Shown here: positions 25,126-34,195 of the stretch, piece by piece
Layout: each line of letters starts with the position of its first letter
Numbering within the stretch: the stretch's first letter is position 1
Origin: Mycobacterium sp. DL
GTDB lineage: Bacteria > Actinomycetota > Actinomycetes > Mycobacteriales > Mycobacteriaceae
Assembly (NCBI RefSeq): GCF_039729195.1
Contig: NZ_CP155796.1
Span: 2,604,001 to 2,668,000 of the forward strand
Direction of reading: 5' to 3'
Length of the DNA stretch: 64,000 bases
Program-made: the position numbers and the translations under genes
The notes under the pieces: generated by a model
What the model saw: the letters and a program-made list of their open reading frames with translations, nothing else
Database searches by the model: none
Told to the model about the DNA's origin: nothing

Positions 25126-28100
25126 GTCATCGCCCTGGCCAGCGCGACATGACCGTCGAAGCCGGCCTGCTCTGCGCGGGCGCGATAGCAGTCCCGCAAC
25201 GCCACGTAGCCGTCCTGATCACCGGCGGCCCGTGCCGCCATCGCCCGAAGCCGCAGCAATGGAAGTTCGTGGTAGAGGAACATCGGTTCGGTCGGCATCG
25301 CGGCCAACCGGTCGATCGCGGCCCCGGCCTCAGCGAGGTCGCCGACACGCTTGCGGGCGAGCAGGGCCTCGACCAGGACCGAGGTGGACCACCCGCGGTT
25401 GATGCCCTCGCCGCATCGGATCTCCTCGTCGAGGACGTGCCGGCTCAGGGCCACCGCGGTGTCGAAGTCGCCGGTGCGGATCGCCTCGGTGGCGAAGTCC
25501 AGGTCGACGCACCAGGCCGCGATGATCGTGTACCTGTGATCGAGCGCCACCTCTCGTGACCTGGCCAGCAGCTCGAACCCGAGCTCGCGATCCGCCCCGC
25601 CGCGCCGCACCAGCACCAACCCGTGGGTGAACTCGGCATTGGTCAGCAGGAAGTTGTCGCCGAACTGCCGGGCGATCTCGAGCGCCTCCGCGGTGTCGTG
25701 GAGCGCGGCGTCGTCGGGCTGCAGCGCCCAGTTCAGCGCGGCGATGTATTTGAACATCACCACGGTGGAGTAACTGAACTTGTCGACGGCGCGCGCGATC
25801 GCCAGTGCGGAGTCGAAATCCTCACGCCAGCCCGGAATTCCGAGGCAGCACCGCGTCGAAGCTCTCATCACCAGGGCCATGGCCAGCGGCGAGCCGAAGA
25901 TCAGGTTGCCCATCGTCGGGTCGCCGGCGGACAGGTCGATGGCGCGCTGGGCCAGTTCCAGGGCCTCGGCCATCTCGCCGGCATCCCATTTGGCGATGCT
26001 GCTCACCATCGGGATCAGCGCAACCGCCAGTTCCGGATCGCCGATCGAATCGATCAGCGTCAGCTGCTCAGAAGCCAGTAGGGACGCCTCGGTGTAGCGG
26101 CCGTGAAAGTTCAGCATCTGAACCATTCCGGACATCGCGATGGTCAGCGACCGCTTGTCGCCGGCCTCGACCGTCAGCTGCCGCAGCTCGTCGAAGCCGA
26201 CCTCGTGCAGCTCGCCGCCCACCCGCCAGCGCGTCGCGCACAGCAGGGTGCGGGGAGCGATCCGCAGCGCCAAACGTTCGGGATCATCGGCCGGGAGCCG
26301 GTCGGCGACCTCGGCGGCCCGCTGCCAGCTCATGCGCGCCGCGGTGATATCGCGGTGGGTGGCCAGGGTTCCGGCCTTCATGTGCCAGTCGAAGGCGTCA
26401 CGCAGGTCGCCCGCGGCCTCCATATGGGTGGCGATCAGCGCAGCGCTCATGGTGCCCGCAGCGGAGTCCGCCTGTTCGATCGCCACGGCGATCGATCGGT
26501 GCAGCTCGGCCCGGCTCGATCGCAACTGCGTTTCGTAGGCGACCGCATGTGTCAGGGGATGGCGGAATGCGTACTCGGCGGGTTCTGCGGCTACCTGCGT
26601 GATCAGCTCGGCGTCGGTCAGGTCGGCCAGTGCCGGTGTGGAGAGCACCGAGGCGAGCAGGTGCTGCGGGAACGGGGAGCCGATCACCGCAGCCGCGTAG
26701 AGCGTCCGCTTGGCCGACGGGGCGAGGCGATCGATACGGGCGGCGATGGTGGCCTGCACCGTCGCCGGGACTGCGACGTCGGCGCCACCCGAGCACGTGT
26801 AAGCGCCGCGGTTGCCGGTCAGGATGCGGCGCTCGGCCAGGTCCCGGACGATCTCCTCGATGAAGAACGGATTGCCGGCGGCCCGATCGGCGATGCGGCA
26901 TGCGAGCTCGCCGACCGAGGGATCGGTGCCCAGCAGCGACGCGACGAGTTCGGATGACGCCGCGGCGTCAAGCGGATCCAGCCGGATGGTGGCGTCCGCC
27001 GTCAAGGCCAGCGCGCCCGTGTACTCCGGGCGGTGGGTGATCAACACCAGGGCGGGAGCTGTGGATACCGCGCCGAAGAGATCGCTCAGAATCGCCTCGC
27101 TGACCTCGTCGATCCAGTGCGCATCCTCGATGACGTAAACGGCGGGCCTGTGCCGCGCCAGCAAGGCGGAATTCAGCAGCGCGGTGAGTCGTCGCCTGCG
27201 GGCATCCGGATCCATGTCGGTGACCTGCTCGCGATCGCTGACGCCCAGCATGTCGTCGAGGATCGCAAGATCGTCGCGATCGGCCGCCGGAAGCGCCGAC
27301 CGTGTTGCGGCGCGGGCGTTTTGCGCCGATCGGCCGACGATGCCGAAGAACGACCGCAGTAACTCGGCGGCGGCGTCGAACGGTACCTCGCTGGTGTGGG
27401 ACCGGCAGTATGCCCAGAACACGTCGACATTTCGCGTCGCGGCCAGCGCCGCGACCTGCCGGGTGATCCGGCTCTTGCCGATGCCGGGCGGACCGGAAAG
27501 CGACACAACTGTCCCGCGGCCGCTGATCGCGGCGTCGAGTCCGGCCAAGGCGTCGTTGATCTCGGCACGGCGTCCGACGAACGACGCTTCGCCGGGTCGT
27601 GCTCCCTGGTGGTCGGCGAGGCCGAGTAGTCGCCGCCCCGGGACCGGGTCGGTCTCGCCCTTGACGTGCACCCACTCGGGGGGCCCGAGGCGGGCGGTGT
27701 GTTCCACCAGATGCGCGGTCGTGTGCGACAGCATCACCACCCCTGGTGGGGCCGCCGATTCCATCCGCTGTGCGAGACCGACGGGTAACCCGGTCGCCGT
27801 GTAGCCCAGCGAGCTCGCACCGAATTCCCCGGCAATGACGCGGCCCGAATTGAGTCCGACGCGCAACTGCAACACCAGGCCGTCCCGGCGAAGAACGTCG
27901 GCTGCCAACCGGCTGGCCCCGGTCTGGATGTCGAGCGCGGCCAGACAGGCGCGAAATGCGTGATCCTCCAGTGCTATTGGAGCACCGAACAGCGCCATCA
28001 CGCCGTCACCGGTCGACTCGACGCTTCCCCCGTAGCGGCGCACCACCCCGGCCGCCTGCTCGACCACGGAGGTCATGACGTCCCGAAAGCGTTCGACGTC

Positions 28101-28274
28101 GAGCGCGGCCGCGATCTGCATCGAGCGGACGACGTCGACGAACAGCACCGTGACCTGCTTGTACTCGGCTGGTCGAGACCGTGGTGACAAGGCCGCACCG
28201 CAGCCCTCGCAGAAGCGCGCACCAGTGCGGGGTTCGATGCCGCAGGCTGGACACCGAGCCCGTCGTTCACCCAT
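25122..28274 (-). CDS. Zinc-ribbon / class III cyclase-like / AAA-ATPase regulator, cyclase probably degenerate
   Basis: A 1050-residue multidomain protein: an N-terminal zinc ribbon (CPAC at 8-11, CEGC at 22-25); a class III nucleotidyl cyclase domain at about 38-205; an AAA/NB-ARC-like ATPase with Walker A SGPPGIGKSRIT near 260 and VYVIEDAHWIDEVS as Walker B; then a long helical, TPR-like C-terminal half. The metal aspartates Asp47 and Asp90 and the arginine Arg170 are present. The transition-state asparagine position is Gly166 and the purine-selecting lysine position is Glu86, so catalysis is doubtful. ATG 28274 is chosen over an upstream in-frame start with unlikely composition. Role: signal-responsive regulator, input unknown. 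Confidence 0.75.
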   Translation of the reverse strand: MGERRARCPACGIEPRTGARFCEGCGAALSPRSRPAEYKQVTVLFVDVVRSMQIAAALDVERFRDVMTSVVEQAAGVVRRYGGSVESTGDGVMALFGAPIALEDHAFRACLAALDIQTGASRLAADVLRRDGLVLQLRVGLNSGRVIAGEFGASSLGYTATGLPVGLAQRMESAAPPGVVMLSHTTAHLVEHTARLGPPEWVHVKGETDPVPGRRLLGLADHQGARPGEASFVGRRAEINDALAGLDAAISGRGTVVSLSGPPGIGKSRITRQVAALAATRNVDVFWAYCRSHTSEVPFDAAAELLRSFFGIVGRSAQNARAATRSALPAADRDDLAILDDMLGVSDREQVTDMDPDARRRRLTALLNSALLARHRPAVYVIEDAHWIDEVSEAILSDLFGAVSTAPALVLITHRPEYTGALALTADATIRLDPLDAAASSELVASLLGTDPSVGELACRIADRAAGNPFFIEEIVRDLAERRILTGNRGAYTCSGGADVAVPATVQATIAARIDRLAPSAKRTLYAAAVIGSPFPQHLLASVLSTPALADLTDAELITQVAAEPAEYAFRHPLTHAVAYETQLRSSRAELHRSIAVAIEQADSAAGTMSAALIATHMEAAGDLRDAFDWHMKAGTLATHRDITAARMSWQRAAEVADRLPADDPERLALRIAPRTLLCATRWRVGGELHEVGFDELRQLTVEAGDKRSLTIAMSGMVQMLNFHGRYTEASLLASEQLTLIDSIGDPELAVALIPMVSSIAKWDAGEMAEALELAQRAIDLSAGDPTMGNLIFGSPLAMALVMRASTRCCLGIPGWREDFDSALAIARAVDKFSYSTVVMFKYIAALNWALQPDDAALHDTAEALEIARQFGDNFLLTNAEFTHGLVLVRRGGADRELGFELLARSREVALDHRYTIIAAWCVDLDFATEAIRTGDFDTAVALSRHVLDEEIRCGEGINRGWSTSVLVEALLARKRVGDLAEAGAAIDRLAAMPTEPMFLYHELPLLRLRAMAARAAGDQDGYVALRDCYRARAEQAGFDGHVALARAMT

Positions 28275-28343
28275 TTGCGTCCCCCGACGCCCACGCCGGC
28301 TTGATGGGCCCACGATAACCCCGCCGCTGGGGCTGCGCGCGGG

Positions 28344-28850
28344 TTATCCGGTGCCGAAACGTTCGTCGGTGTAGCGGCGCAGTCTGTGCAGGAAACTCTG
28401 GAACATCCGGCCCATCACCGGTTGGCCCACGAAGAGCCCGAACCGCCCTGCCGGGCCGCTGGGCTTCATCGCCATGATCCACGTCAGATGACAACCGGTC
28501 GCCGTAGGTACGACGTGGTAGTCCTCGGCGAAGGCGGCAATGGCGCCGGTGGTGGATTCGTTGAAGCGAAAGGCCATTCGGGTGAACGGTTCCCAGGCCA
28601 GGAACTCCTCGTCGCCGGTGATGCCGCCGCGCATGTCGACCGTGCGGGTGGTGCCGACGCCCCGCGGTTCAGGGCTGGTCCAGGTCACTTTGGTGATGAC
28701 GCGCGCCCACTTCGGCCAGGAGGTCTCGTCGGCGAGCACCTCGAAGAGTTGTTCCGGGGTGATCGCCAGGTCGACCGTGCTGACGAACCGGTACGGCGCC
28801 CGGTCGACGAACTCCAGATCGACGCGTTCGCAGGGATGACGCTTGGCCAT
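28344..28850 (-). CDS. SRPBCC (START/polyketide cyclase-like) family protein
   Basis: 168 residues with a hydrophobic ligand-binding helix-grip pattern: RFVSTVDLAITPEQLFEVLADETSWPKWARVITKVTW at the N-terminus, then GTTRTVDMRGG and a C-terminal helix (LHRLRRYTDERFG). Such proteins bind lipids or act as ligand carriers in mycobacteria. ATG 28850 has AAAGGGA upstream; a longer frame adds 14 residues with no better site. It lies 69 bases downstream of nothing obvious on the same strand and is divergent from aspS across 122 bases. Confidence 0.75.
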   Translation of the reverse strand: MAKRHPCERVDLEFVDRAPYRFVSTVDLAITPEQLFEVLADETSWPKWARVITKVTWTSPEPRGVGTTRTVDMRGGITGDEEFLAWEPFTRMAFRFNESTTGAIAAFAEDYHVVPTATGCHLTWIMAMKPSGPAGRFGLFVGQPVMGRMFQSFLHRLRRYTDERFGTG

Positions 28851-28972
28851 GGCCCGTCCCTTTCGCAGCTTGAGCCCCACTGGACAGATCACGATAGCTG
28901 TCTAGTCAGAGCGCCGGGCGCGGCCCCTTAGACTGAGCAGTCGTTTGAGAACCCTGACTCGAGGAGTACTTC

Positions 28973-30754
28973 GTGCTGCGCACCCGCACCGCCGGATCGT
29001 TGCGCGCCGCCGACGCCGCCCAGACTGTGACGCTGGCCGGCTGGGTGGCGCGTCGACGCGACCACGGCGGCGTCATCTTCATCGACCTCCGCGACGCCTC
29101 CGGGGTGTCCCAGGTGGTGTTCCGCGAGGGTGACGTGCTGGCCCAGGCCCACCGGCTGCGCTCGGAGTTCTGCGTCGCCGTCACCGGTGTCGTCGAGATC
29201 CGGCCGGAGGGCAATGCGAACGCGGAGATCACCACCGGCGATGTCGAGGTCAATGCGACGTCGCTGACGGTCCTGGGGGAGAGCGCCCCACTGCCGTTCC
29301 AGCTCGACGAGACCGCGGGTGAGGAGGCGCGCCTGAAGTACCGCTATCTGGATTTGCGCCGTGAGGGTCCGGGGCAGGCAATCCGGTTGCGTTCCAAGGT
29401 CAATGCCGCGGCCCGAAGTGTGCTCGCTTCGCATGATTTCGTCGAGATCGAGACGCCGACCATGACCCGGTCGACACCGGAGGGCGCGCGCGACTTCCTG
29501 GTTCCCGCCCGGCTGCAACCAGGCTCCTTCTATGCGCTGCCGCAGAGTCCGCAGCTGTTCAAGCAGCTGCTGATGGTCGCCGGGATGGAGCGCTACTACC
29601 AGATCGCGCGGTGCTACCGCGACGAGGATTTCCGCGCCGACCGCCAACCCGAGTTCACCCAGCTGGACATGGAGATGAGCTTCGTCGACGCCGACGACGT
29701 CATCGCGGTGTCCGAGGAAGTGCTCCGGGCGCTGTGGGCGCTGATCGGCTACGACCTGCCTCTTCCGCTGCCGCGGATCAGTCACGCCGACGCGATGCGC
29801 AGGTTCGGCTCCGACAAGCCCGATATGCGGTTCGGGCTGGAGCTGGTGGAATGCACCGACTACTTCTCCGAGACCCCGTTCCGCGTGTTCCAGGCGGCCT
29901 ACGTCGGTGCGGTGGTCATGCCGGGTGGGGCGTCGCAGCCGCGCCGCACCCTCGACGGATGGCAGGAGTTCGCGAAGCAGCGTGGTCACAAAGGCCTGGC
30001 CTATGTGCTGGTCGGCGACGACGGCGAGCTGAGCGGGCCGGTCGCCAAGAACCTCTCCGACGACGAACGGGCCGGTCTGGCCGCGCACGTCGGCGCCAGT
30101 CCGGGGGACTGCGTGTTCTTCTCGGCCGGGTCGGCGAAGTCCGCCCGCGCGCTGCTGGGAGCGACCCGGATCGAGGTCGCCAAGCGCCTCGATCTGATCG
30201 ATCCGACCGCGTGGGCGTTCACCTGGGTGGTGGACTGGCCGCTGTTCGAAGCCGCCGACGAAGCGGCCGCCGCCGGGGACGTGGCCGTGGGGTCGGGGGC
30301 CTGGACCGCGGTGCACCACGCGTTCACCGCGCCGAAGCCCGAGTCCGAGCAGACCTTCGACACCGAACCGGGATCCGCGCTGGCCGATGCCTACGACATC
30401 GTCTGCAACGGCAACGAGATCGGCGGCGGCTCGATCCGTATCCATCGCCGCGACGTTCAGGAGCGGGTGTTCGCGATGATGGGCATCGATCACGATGAGG
30501 CCACCGACAAGTTCGGGTTCCTGCTGGACGCGTTCACCTTCGGCGCTCCGCCGCACGGTGGTATCGCCTTCGGCTGGGACCGGATCGTCGCGCTGCTCGC
30601 CGGGGTCGACTCGATCCGCGAGGTCATCGCGTTCCCGAAGTCCGGTGGCGGGGTCGACCCGTTGACCGACGCGCCCGCGCCCATCACGGCGCAGCAGCGC
30701 AAGGAATCAGGAATCGACGCCAAGCCGGAGAGCTCGTCTCGGCATAGCGGCTAG
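28973..30754 (+). CDS. aspS: Aspartate--tRNA(Asp/Asn) ligase
   Basis: Bacterial-type AspRS of 593 residues. N-terminal OB-fold anticodon-binding domain ([20 protein letters not shown]), class II motif 2 [19 protein letters not shown], the bacterial GAD insert in the middle, and motif 3 [16 protein letters not shown] near the end. Charges tRNA-Asp; in organisms without AsnRS, as in mycobacteria, the enzyme also misacylates tRNA-Asn for amidotransferase repair. Start GTG 28973 has GAGGAG about 8 bases upstream. TAGACT at 28929-28934 could be its -10. The stop overlaps that of the convergent proline-rich gene inside CTAG. Confidence 0.97.
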   Translation: MLRTRTAGSLRAADAAQTVTLAGWVARRRDHGGVIFIDLRDASGVSQVVFREGDVLAQAHRLRSEFCVAVTGVVEIRPEGNANAEITTGDVEVNATSLTVLGESAPLPFQLDETAGEEARLKYRYLDLRREGPGQAIRLRSKVNAAARSVLASHDFVEIETPTMTRSTPEGARDFLVPARLQPGSFYALPQSPQLFKQLLMVAGMERYYQIARCYRDEDFRADRQPEFTQLDMEMSFVDADDVIAVSEEVLRALWALIGYDLPLPLPRISHADAMRRFGSDKPDMRFGLELVECTDYFSETPFRVFQAAYVGAVVMPGGASQPRRTLDGWQEFAKQRGHKGLAYVLVGDDGELSGPVAKNLSDDERAGLAAHVGASPGDCVFFSAGSAKSARALLGATRIEVAKRLDLIDPTAWAFTWVVDWPLFEAADEAAAAGDVAVGSGAWTAVHHAFTAPKPESEQTFDTEPGSALADAYDIVCNGNEIGGGSIRIHRRDVQERVFAMMGIDHDEATDKFGFLLDAFTFGAPPHGGIAFGWDRIVALLAGVDSIREVIAFPKSGGGVDPLTDAPAPITAQQRKESGIDAKPESSSRHSG

Positions 30755-31545
30755 CCGAGGTCTCGCTGGATTCTCGCTGCGGCGCGTTCGGCGAGCCCGG
30801 GGAACAGTGGCCCCGCGGCCCGCACCTGTGCGGCCGGCACGGCCGGTCGCACAGGCCCGCCGACAGGAGAGCCGGTCGGACGCTGCGTTGGTGGCTCGGC
30901 GGCGGGGCGGAGCCGCCGCTGATCTCCCATCTGCGGCCTGAACTCCACACCGGGCGGCATACCCATCAAGGTGCCGCGCGCCCTCGCGGCCGCCTGACCG
31001 AAACTATCGGGGTTCACCTGAATGCTCTGATCCTCGCGCGCGGGTCTGACCGAAAGGCCTGTCGGGCGTATTGCACTGGGTAGCTGACCGCCGTCATGTC
31101 TGGGTACGAAAGCTGGAATCTGGCGATCCACCGCTGGTAGACCGCCGTCTTCGACACCGGCGGCCGGTGTCGTTCGACTTCCGTCATCTCGGTCAGGCGG
31201 CGCCGGCCGCGTCGTCTCCGCGGGATCTCTTCTATCCGGCATCGCCGGAAAGGTGCTGGACGGCTGAGCCGGGGCGGGTTGGGCGCCCGTCGCGTGCTCG
31301 AGATACTGCCGCCACGCCTGCAGATAGCCGAAGAGTTGCTGCGTGTAGTCGGCCGGCATCGGCGGTGCGGGTGGTGGGGGAGCCGTCGGTATCGGCGGGG
31401 TAAAGGGAGGCATGGGAGGCATGCCCCATGGCGCGCTTGGGAACGGCATTGCCGCTGTGATGCCCGGCGTCAACGGTTCAAGGACCTGCCGCCAGGCTTG
31501 GAGATAGGCATTGAGCTGCTGGTTGTGCTCGGGTGGGTACGTCAT
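30751..31545 (-). CDS. Proline-rich protein with duplicated YLQAWRQ motif, unknown function
   Basis: 264 residues, not recognised. Two similar helical segments, [17 protein letters not shown] near residue 8 and [17 protein letters not shown] near residue 68, flank a proline-rich linker ([18 protein letters not shown]). The remaining two thirds is Pro/Arg/Ala-rich and probably disordered, ending in a short amphipathic helix ([17 protein letters not shown]). It is the last gene of the encapsulin-linked operon; its ATG overlaps the FAD oxidoreductase stop by 4 bases. Repeated short helices on a disordered scaffold would suit a targeting, assembly or surface-binding role; that is inference only. 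Confidence 0.55.
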   Translation of the reverse strand: MTYPPEHNQQLNAYLQAWRQVLEPLTPGITAAMPFPSAPWGMPPMPPFTPPIPTAPPPPAPPMPADYTQQLFGYLQAWRQYLEHATGAQPAPAQPSSTFPAMPDRRDPAETTRPAPPDRDDGSRTTPAAGVEDGGLPAVDRQIPAFVPRHDGGQLPSAIRPTGLSVRPAREDQSIQVNPDSFGQAAARARGTLMGMPPGVEFRPQMGDQRRLRPAAEPPTQRPTGSPVGGPVRPAVPAAQVRAAGPLFPGLAERAAARIQRDLG

Positions 31546-33794
31546 GGTCGGCCTCCGTAGGTCGGTGGGGCAAGGGGTGCGGCGACGGTGTCCACGGGAT
31601 GGGGCAACGAATGCTGGCAGTACGCCGAGTCGAGGATCCGCAGTGCGCGGGTGTCGGGCGGTTCGCGGTTCTCGATGTCGAAGATGTAGCAGTAATCGCC
31701 GGCCGGGGTCGGCATCCGGATCGGGCTCGACAAACCCTGGTCGAGCAACCCGTAGGGAAACAACCAGGGGAGGGTTGTTCTCTCTCGGCGATCGGTGCCG
31801 CCCGAACCCACCCATACGTAGTGGTCGAGGATGGCATTGACGGCGTGACGCGCCGACTCGCATGCCGCCTCCATCGAGGTCATGCGCGTGAACGTCTTGG
31901 TCCACGTGCCCGCGAACACCACCGAGTTGTGGTGGACCTGGTAGCCGCCGTGGCGAGCCTGCCAGACATGTCGCTGCTCGAGATCCTCGAGCCACGATTC
32001 GGCGGTCGGCACGAAGGTCCAGGAGGTGTTGTGCGGGTTCCACGGTTCACCGCCGGGCCGGTTCTCCCAATCCCCGATGATCGGAACGAGATATGGCGTT
32101 TCGTTGCGCACCACGCGACCGCTGCCTTGTCCGGGGCCGTGTTCCATGATCAAGCCCCGGTCGAGCGCATACCAGGCCGGCCACGGCAGCAGTTCCTCCG
32201 GGGCGTTGTCGACGTTGCTGGTGAGAGAGGCGACGATCTGTCGCCAAACTTCCGAGGCGATCTCGTCGGCGGTGCAGTCGCGCGCGGCTTTGCCGCGCCC
32301 CAGTTCGTCCAGCAGATGGCGGGAAGGGGTGTTGAAATCCCCGATGTCGACCGACAGAACAGACACGTGGCCGTCGCGGGCGAGCCTCGGCCGGTTCTCC
32401 CACAGGCCGTGCTGGTTGATCGACGACAGCGCCCACTCCGTCTTCGAGTAGTACATGTGGCCGCGAAGCAGCTGAAATTCGGTGTCGAAGTAGTACTGGA
32501 TACCGCTCAACGTCTGGAAGCGGTCCCAGGGCACCCGGCCCATCTCGGCCATGGCGTAGGGGTCGCGACGGGGTCGGGGACGGGTGGTCTCCGGTTGCAG
32601 GGGTCCGTCGGGTGGCGGCGCGAGGGTGGTGAACCCGTCCAGTCCCGCGACGGTGCCACCGGTGCCGGCGCCCCGTAGATCTGCCGTAATCGTCTCGGCT
32701 GCAGGCGCATCGACGGCTACCACGGTGTAGTCCGGGGTCAGCTGGGTACCGTCGTTCAGCGTGATCTGCACCCGCGGCCTGAGGTGGGCCTGCTGTGACG
32801 GGTCGACGGTGGGCGGCAGGAGGCGATCCGCTCCACCGCGGACGAAGCGGACCCCGAGTGTGAGCAGGTGTCGATACCAATGGTCGAACCATGCCTCGGT
32901 GGTGGGACCGTTGAGCACGCCGTCGGCCTTGTTGTCGCGACGGTCCATCTGCAGCTGGAGCTGGAGATAGGTGGTGAGGTTCGTGCGAGCGTCCCCCCAG
33001 CGAGAGTCGAAGGCCGCCAGCACTTTCGGCATTTCGAGCAGCAGCTCGTGGAATTTCGGCGTGTAGGAGTAGCGCGGGGGCCCGGTCGCACTGTCGCGAC
33101 CGACGAAGAAGTCGTAGGCAGAGATGTTCTCGAGTTCTTTCGCGCGCCGCAGCGGGCTGGTGACGAGGTATCGCAGCAGCCGGGCGACGAAAGTCTGGAC
33201 ATCGCCCACGGTGAATTCCAGTTCCGCGAGCTGACCGACGATGCTGAGGAACTCCGCCGGGCTGCGTGGCGCTTCGCGGGGGAAAACGAGCGACGGCTTG
33301 CCGTCCACCGTGGTGCCCTGGGTGACGACCCGCCTGACGTTGTCCAACACAGTACGTGCGGTCGGTTCCCAACTTGCCTGGCCGCCAGCTGCTTTCACGC
33401 ATTGATAGACGGGGATGCGCTGGAAGAGATCCCAGGTGTGCAGGTAGTAGGCGGGGAAGAAGCGGAAGCCGTGTTCGCCGGCGACGGCCCGGCCCGGGAG
33501 CCGTGGCCGACCCCGCTGTCCCGGGAATGAGCGGAGCTCGGCTCGACTGCCGCCGTGGCTGCCCACGGTCGAGTACTGGGAAGCGGCCAGGCCGCCGAGC
33601 TTGACTGGCGGGTAGTGGCCGACCGGCTCGGGTCCGAGCCCAATGCGTTCGTCTTCGCGGAATTCGTAGACGGTGACGTCGAATCCACGCTCCGCCAGCT
33701 CGTGAGCGGCGGTCAAGCCCGCGATGCCGGCACCGAGTACCGCAACGGTCGGGCGTCGTTCGCACGAGGCCGGTGTCATGATGTGCCCGCTCAC
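31542..33794 (-). CDS. Large FAD-dependent oxidoreductase (amine-oxidase/phytoene-desaturase-like)
   Basis: 750 residues with an N-terminal Rossmann motif VAVLGAGIAGLTAAHELAERGFDVTVYE (GxGxxG at 21-26) and GEHGFRFFPAYYLHTWDLF soon after. Later blocks (VVAVDAPAAETI; GYQVHHNSVVFAGTWTKT) fit the flavin monooxygenase/amine-oxidase superfamily that includes hydroxysqualene dehydroxylase and carotenoid desaturases. It is longer than most family members (450-550), with extra C-terminal sequence. GTG 33794 overlaps the upstream stop in GTGA; ATG 33779 is an alternative. In an operon with a polyprenyl synthetase and a CrtC-like protein, an isoprenoid-oxidising role is plausible (inference). Confidence 0.75.
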   Translation of the reverse strand: MSGHIMTPASCERRPTVAVLGAGIAGLTAAHELAERGFDVTVYEFREDERIGLGPEPVGHYPPVKLGGLAASQYSTVGSHGGSRAELRSFPGQRGRPRLPGRAVAGEHGFRFFPAYYLHTWDLFQRIPVYQCVKAAGGQASWEPTARTVLDNVRRVVTQGTTVDGKPSLVFPREAPRSPAEFLSIVGQLAELEFTVGDVQTFVARLLRYLVTSPLRRAKELENISAYDFFVGRDSATGPPRYSYTPKFHELLLEMPKVLAAFDSRWGDARTNLTTYLQLQLQMDRRDNKADGVLNGPTTEAWFDHWYRHLLTLGVRFVRGGADRLLPPTVDPSQQAHLRPRVQITLNDGTQLTPDYTVVAVDAPAAETITADLRGAGTGGTVAGLDGFTTLAPPPDGPLQPETTRPRPRRDPYAMAEMGRVPWDRFQTLSGIQYYFDTEFQLLRGHMYYSKTEWALSSINQHGLWENRPRLARDGHVSVLSVDIGDFNTPSRHLLDELGRGKAARDCTADEIASEVWRQIVASLTSNVDNAPEELLPWPAWYALDRGLIMEHGPGQGSGRVVRNETPYLVPIIGDWENRPGGEPWNPHNTSWTFVPTAESWLEDLEQRHVWQARHGGYQVHHNSVVFAGTWTKTFTRMTSMEAACESARHAVNAILDHYVWVGSGGTDRRERTTLPWLFPYGLLDQGLSSPIRMPTPAGDYCYIFDIENREPPDTRALRILDSAYCQHSLPHPVDTVAAPLAPPTYGGRP

Positions 33795-34195
33795 GGCGCC
33801 CCCTTCCGGAGCGCACCCAGAAGTCCGGGCTGTGACGGCGCCCGGACGGCGGCGTGGACATATGCCAGCAGCGTGTCGTGCGCACGCTGGACGTCGTCGA
33901 GCGCACCCTGCACGCTCACGATGCCCGCCTCCACCGCCTCGGCAAGGCCCACCTTCGCGTCGAGCACCTCGAGGATGGCGGCGCGGGAGGTGTTGATTCG
34001 CACGCGTGCGGTGAGGGCACAGCCGTCGGCGACTTCGAGTTCGTGCCCACCTGACAACGAGAACAGTTCGCGGTCGACGTCGAGCGCGACGACCAGTGGC
34101 CCGAGTCGGTAGAGCAGAAGCCGGTAGCTGTCGGGCACCTCGTCTGCAAGGTGTCGGATCGAACGTCGCAACAGCGACGAGACCAGTTCAGCCAT
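33791..34195 (-). CDS. Small SCP2-like lipid-binding protein with encapsulin-cargo-like C-terminus
   Basis: 134 residues from ATG 34195 (an in-frame GTG lies 24 bases upstream). The sequence has the order of a compact SCP2-like domain: VVALDVDRELFSLSGGHELE, then TARVRINTSRAAILEVLDAK and EAGIVSVQGALDDVQRAHDTLLAYV. I am only moderately sure of this family. After a short linker (RAPSQPG) the protein ends LLGALRKGAP, which resembles the L-x-x-G-S-L-R type peptides that load cargo into family 1 encapsulins. It overlaps its upstream neighbour by 8 bases and the FAD gene by 4. Confidence 0.45.
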   Translation of the reverse strand: MAELVSSLLRRSIRHLADEVPDSYRLLLYRLGPLVVALDVDRELFSLSGGHELEVADGCALTARVRINTSRAAILEVLDAKVGLAEAVEAGIVSVQGALDDVQRAHDTLLAYVHAAVRAPSQPGLLGALRKGAP

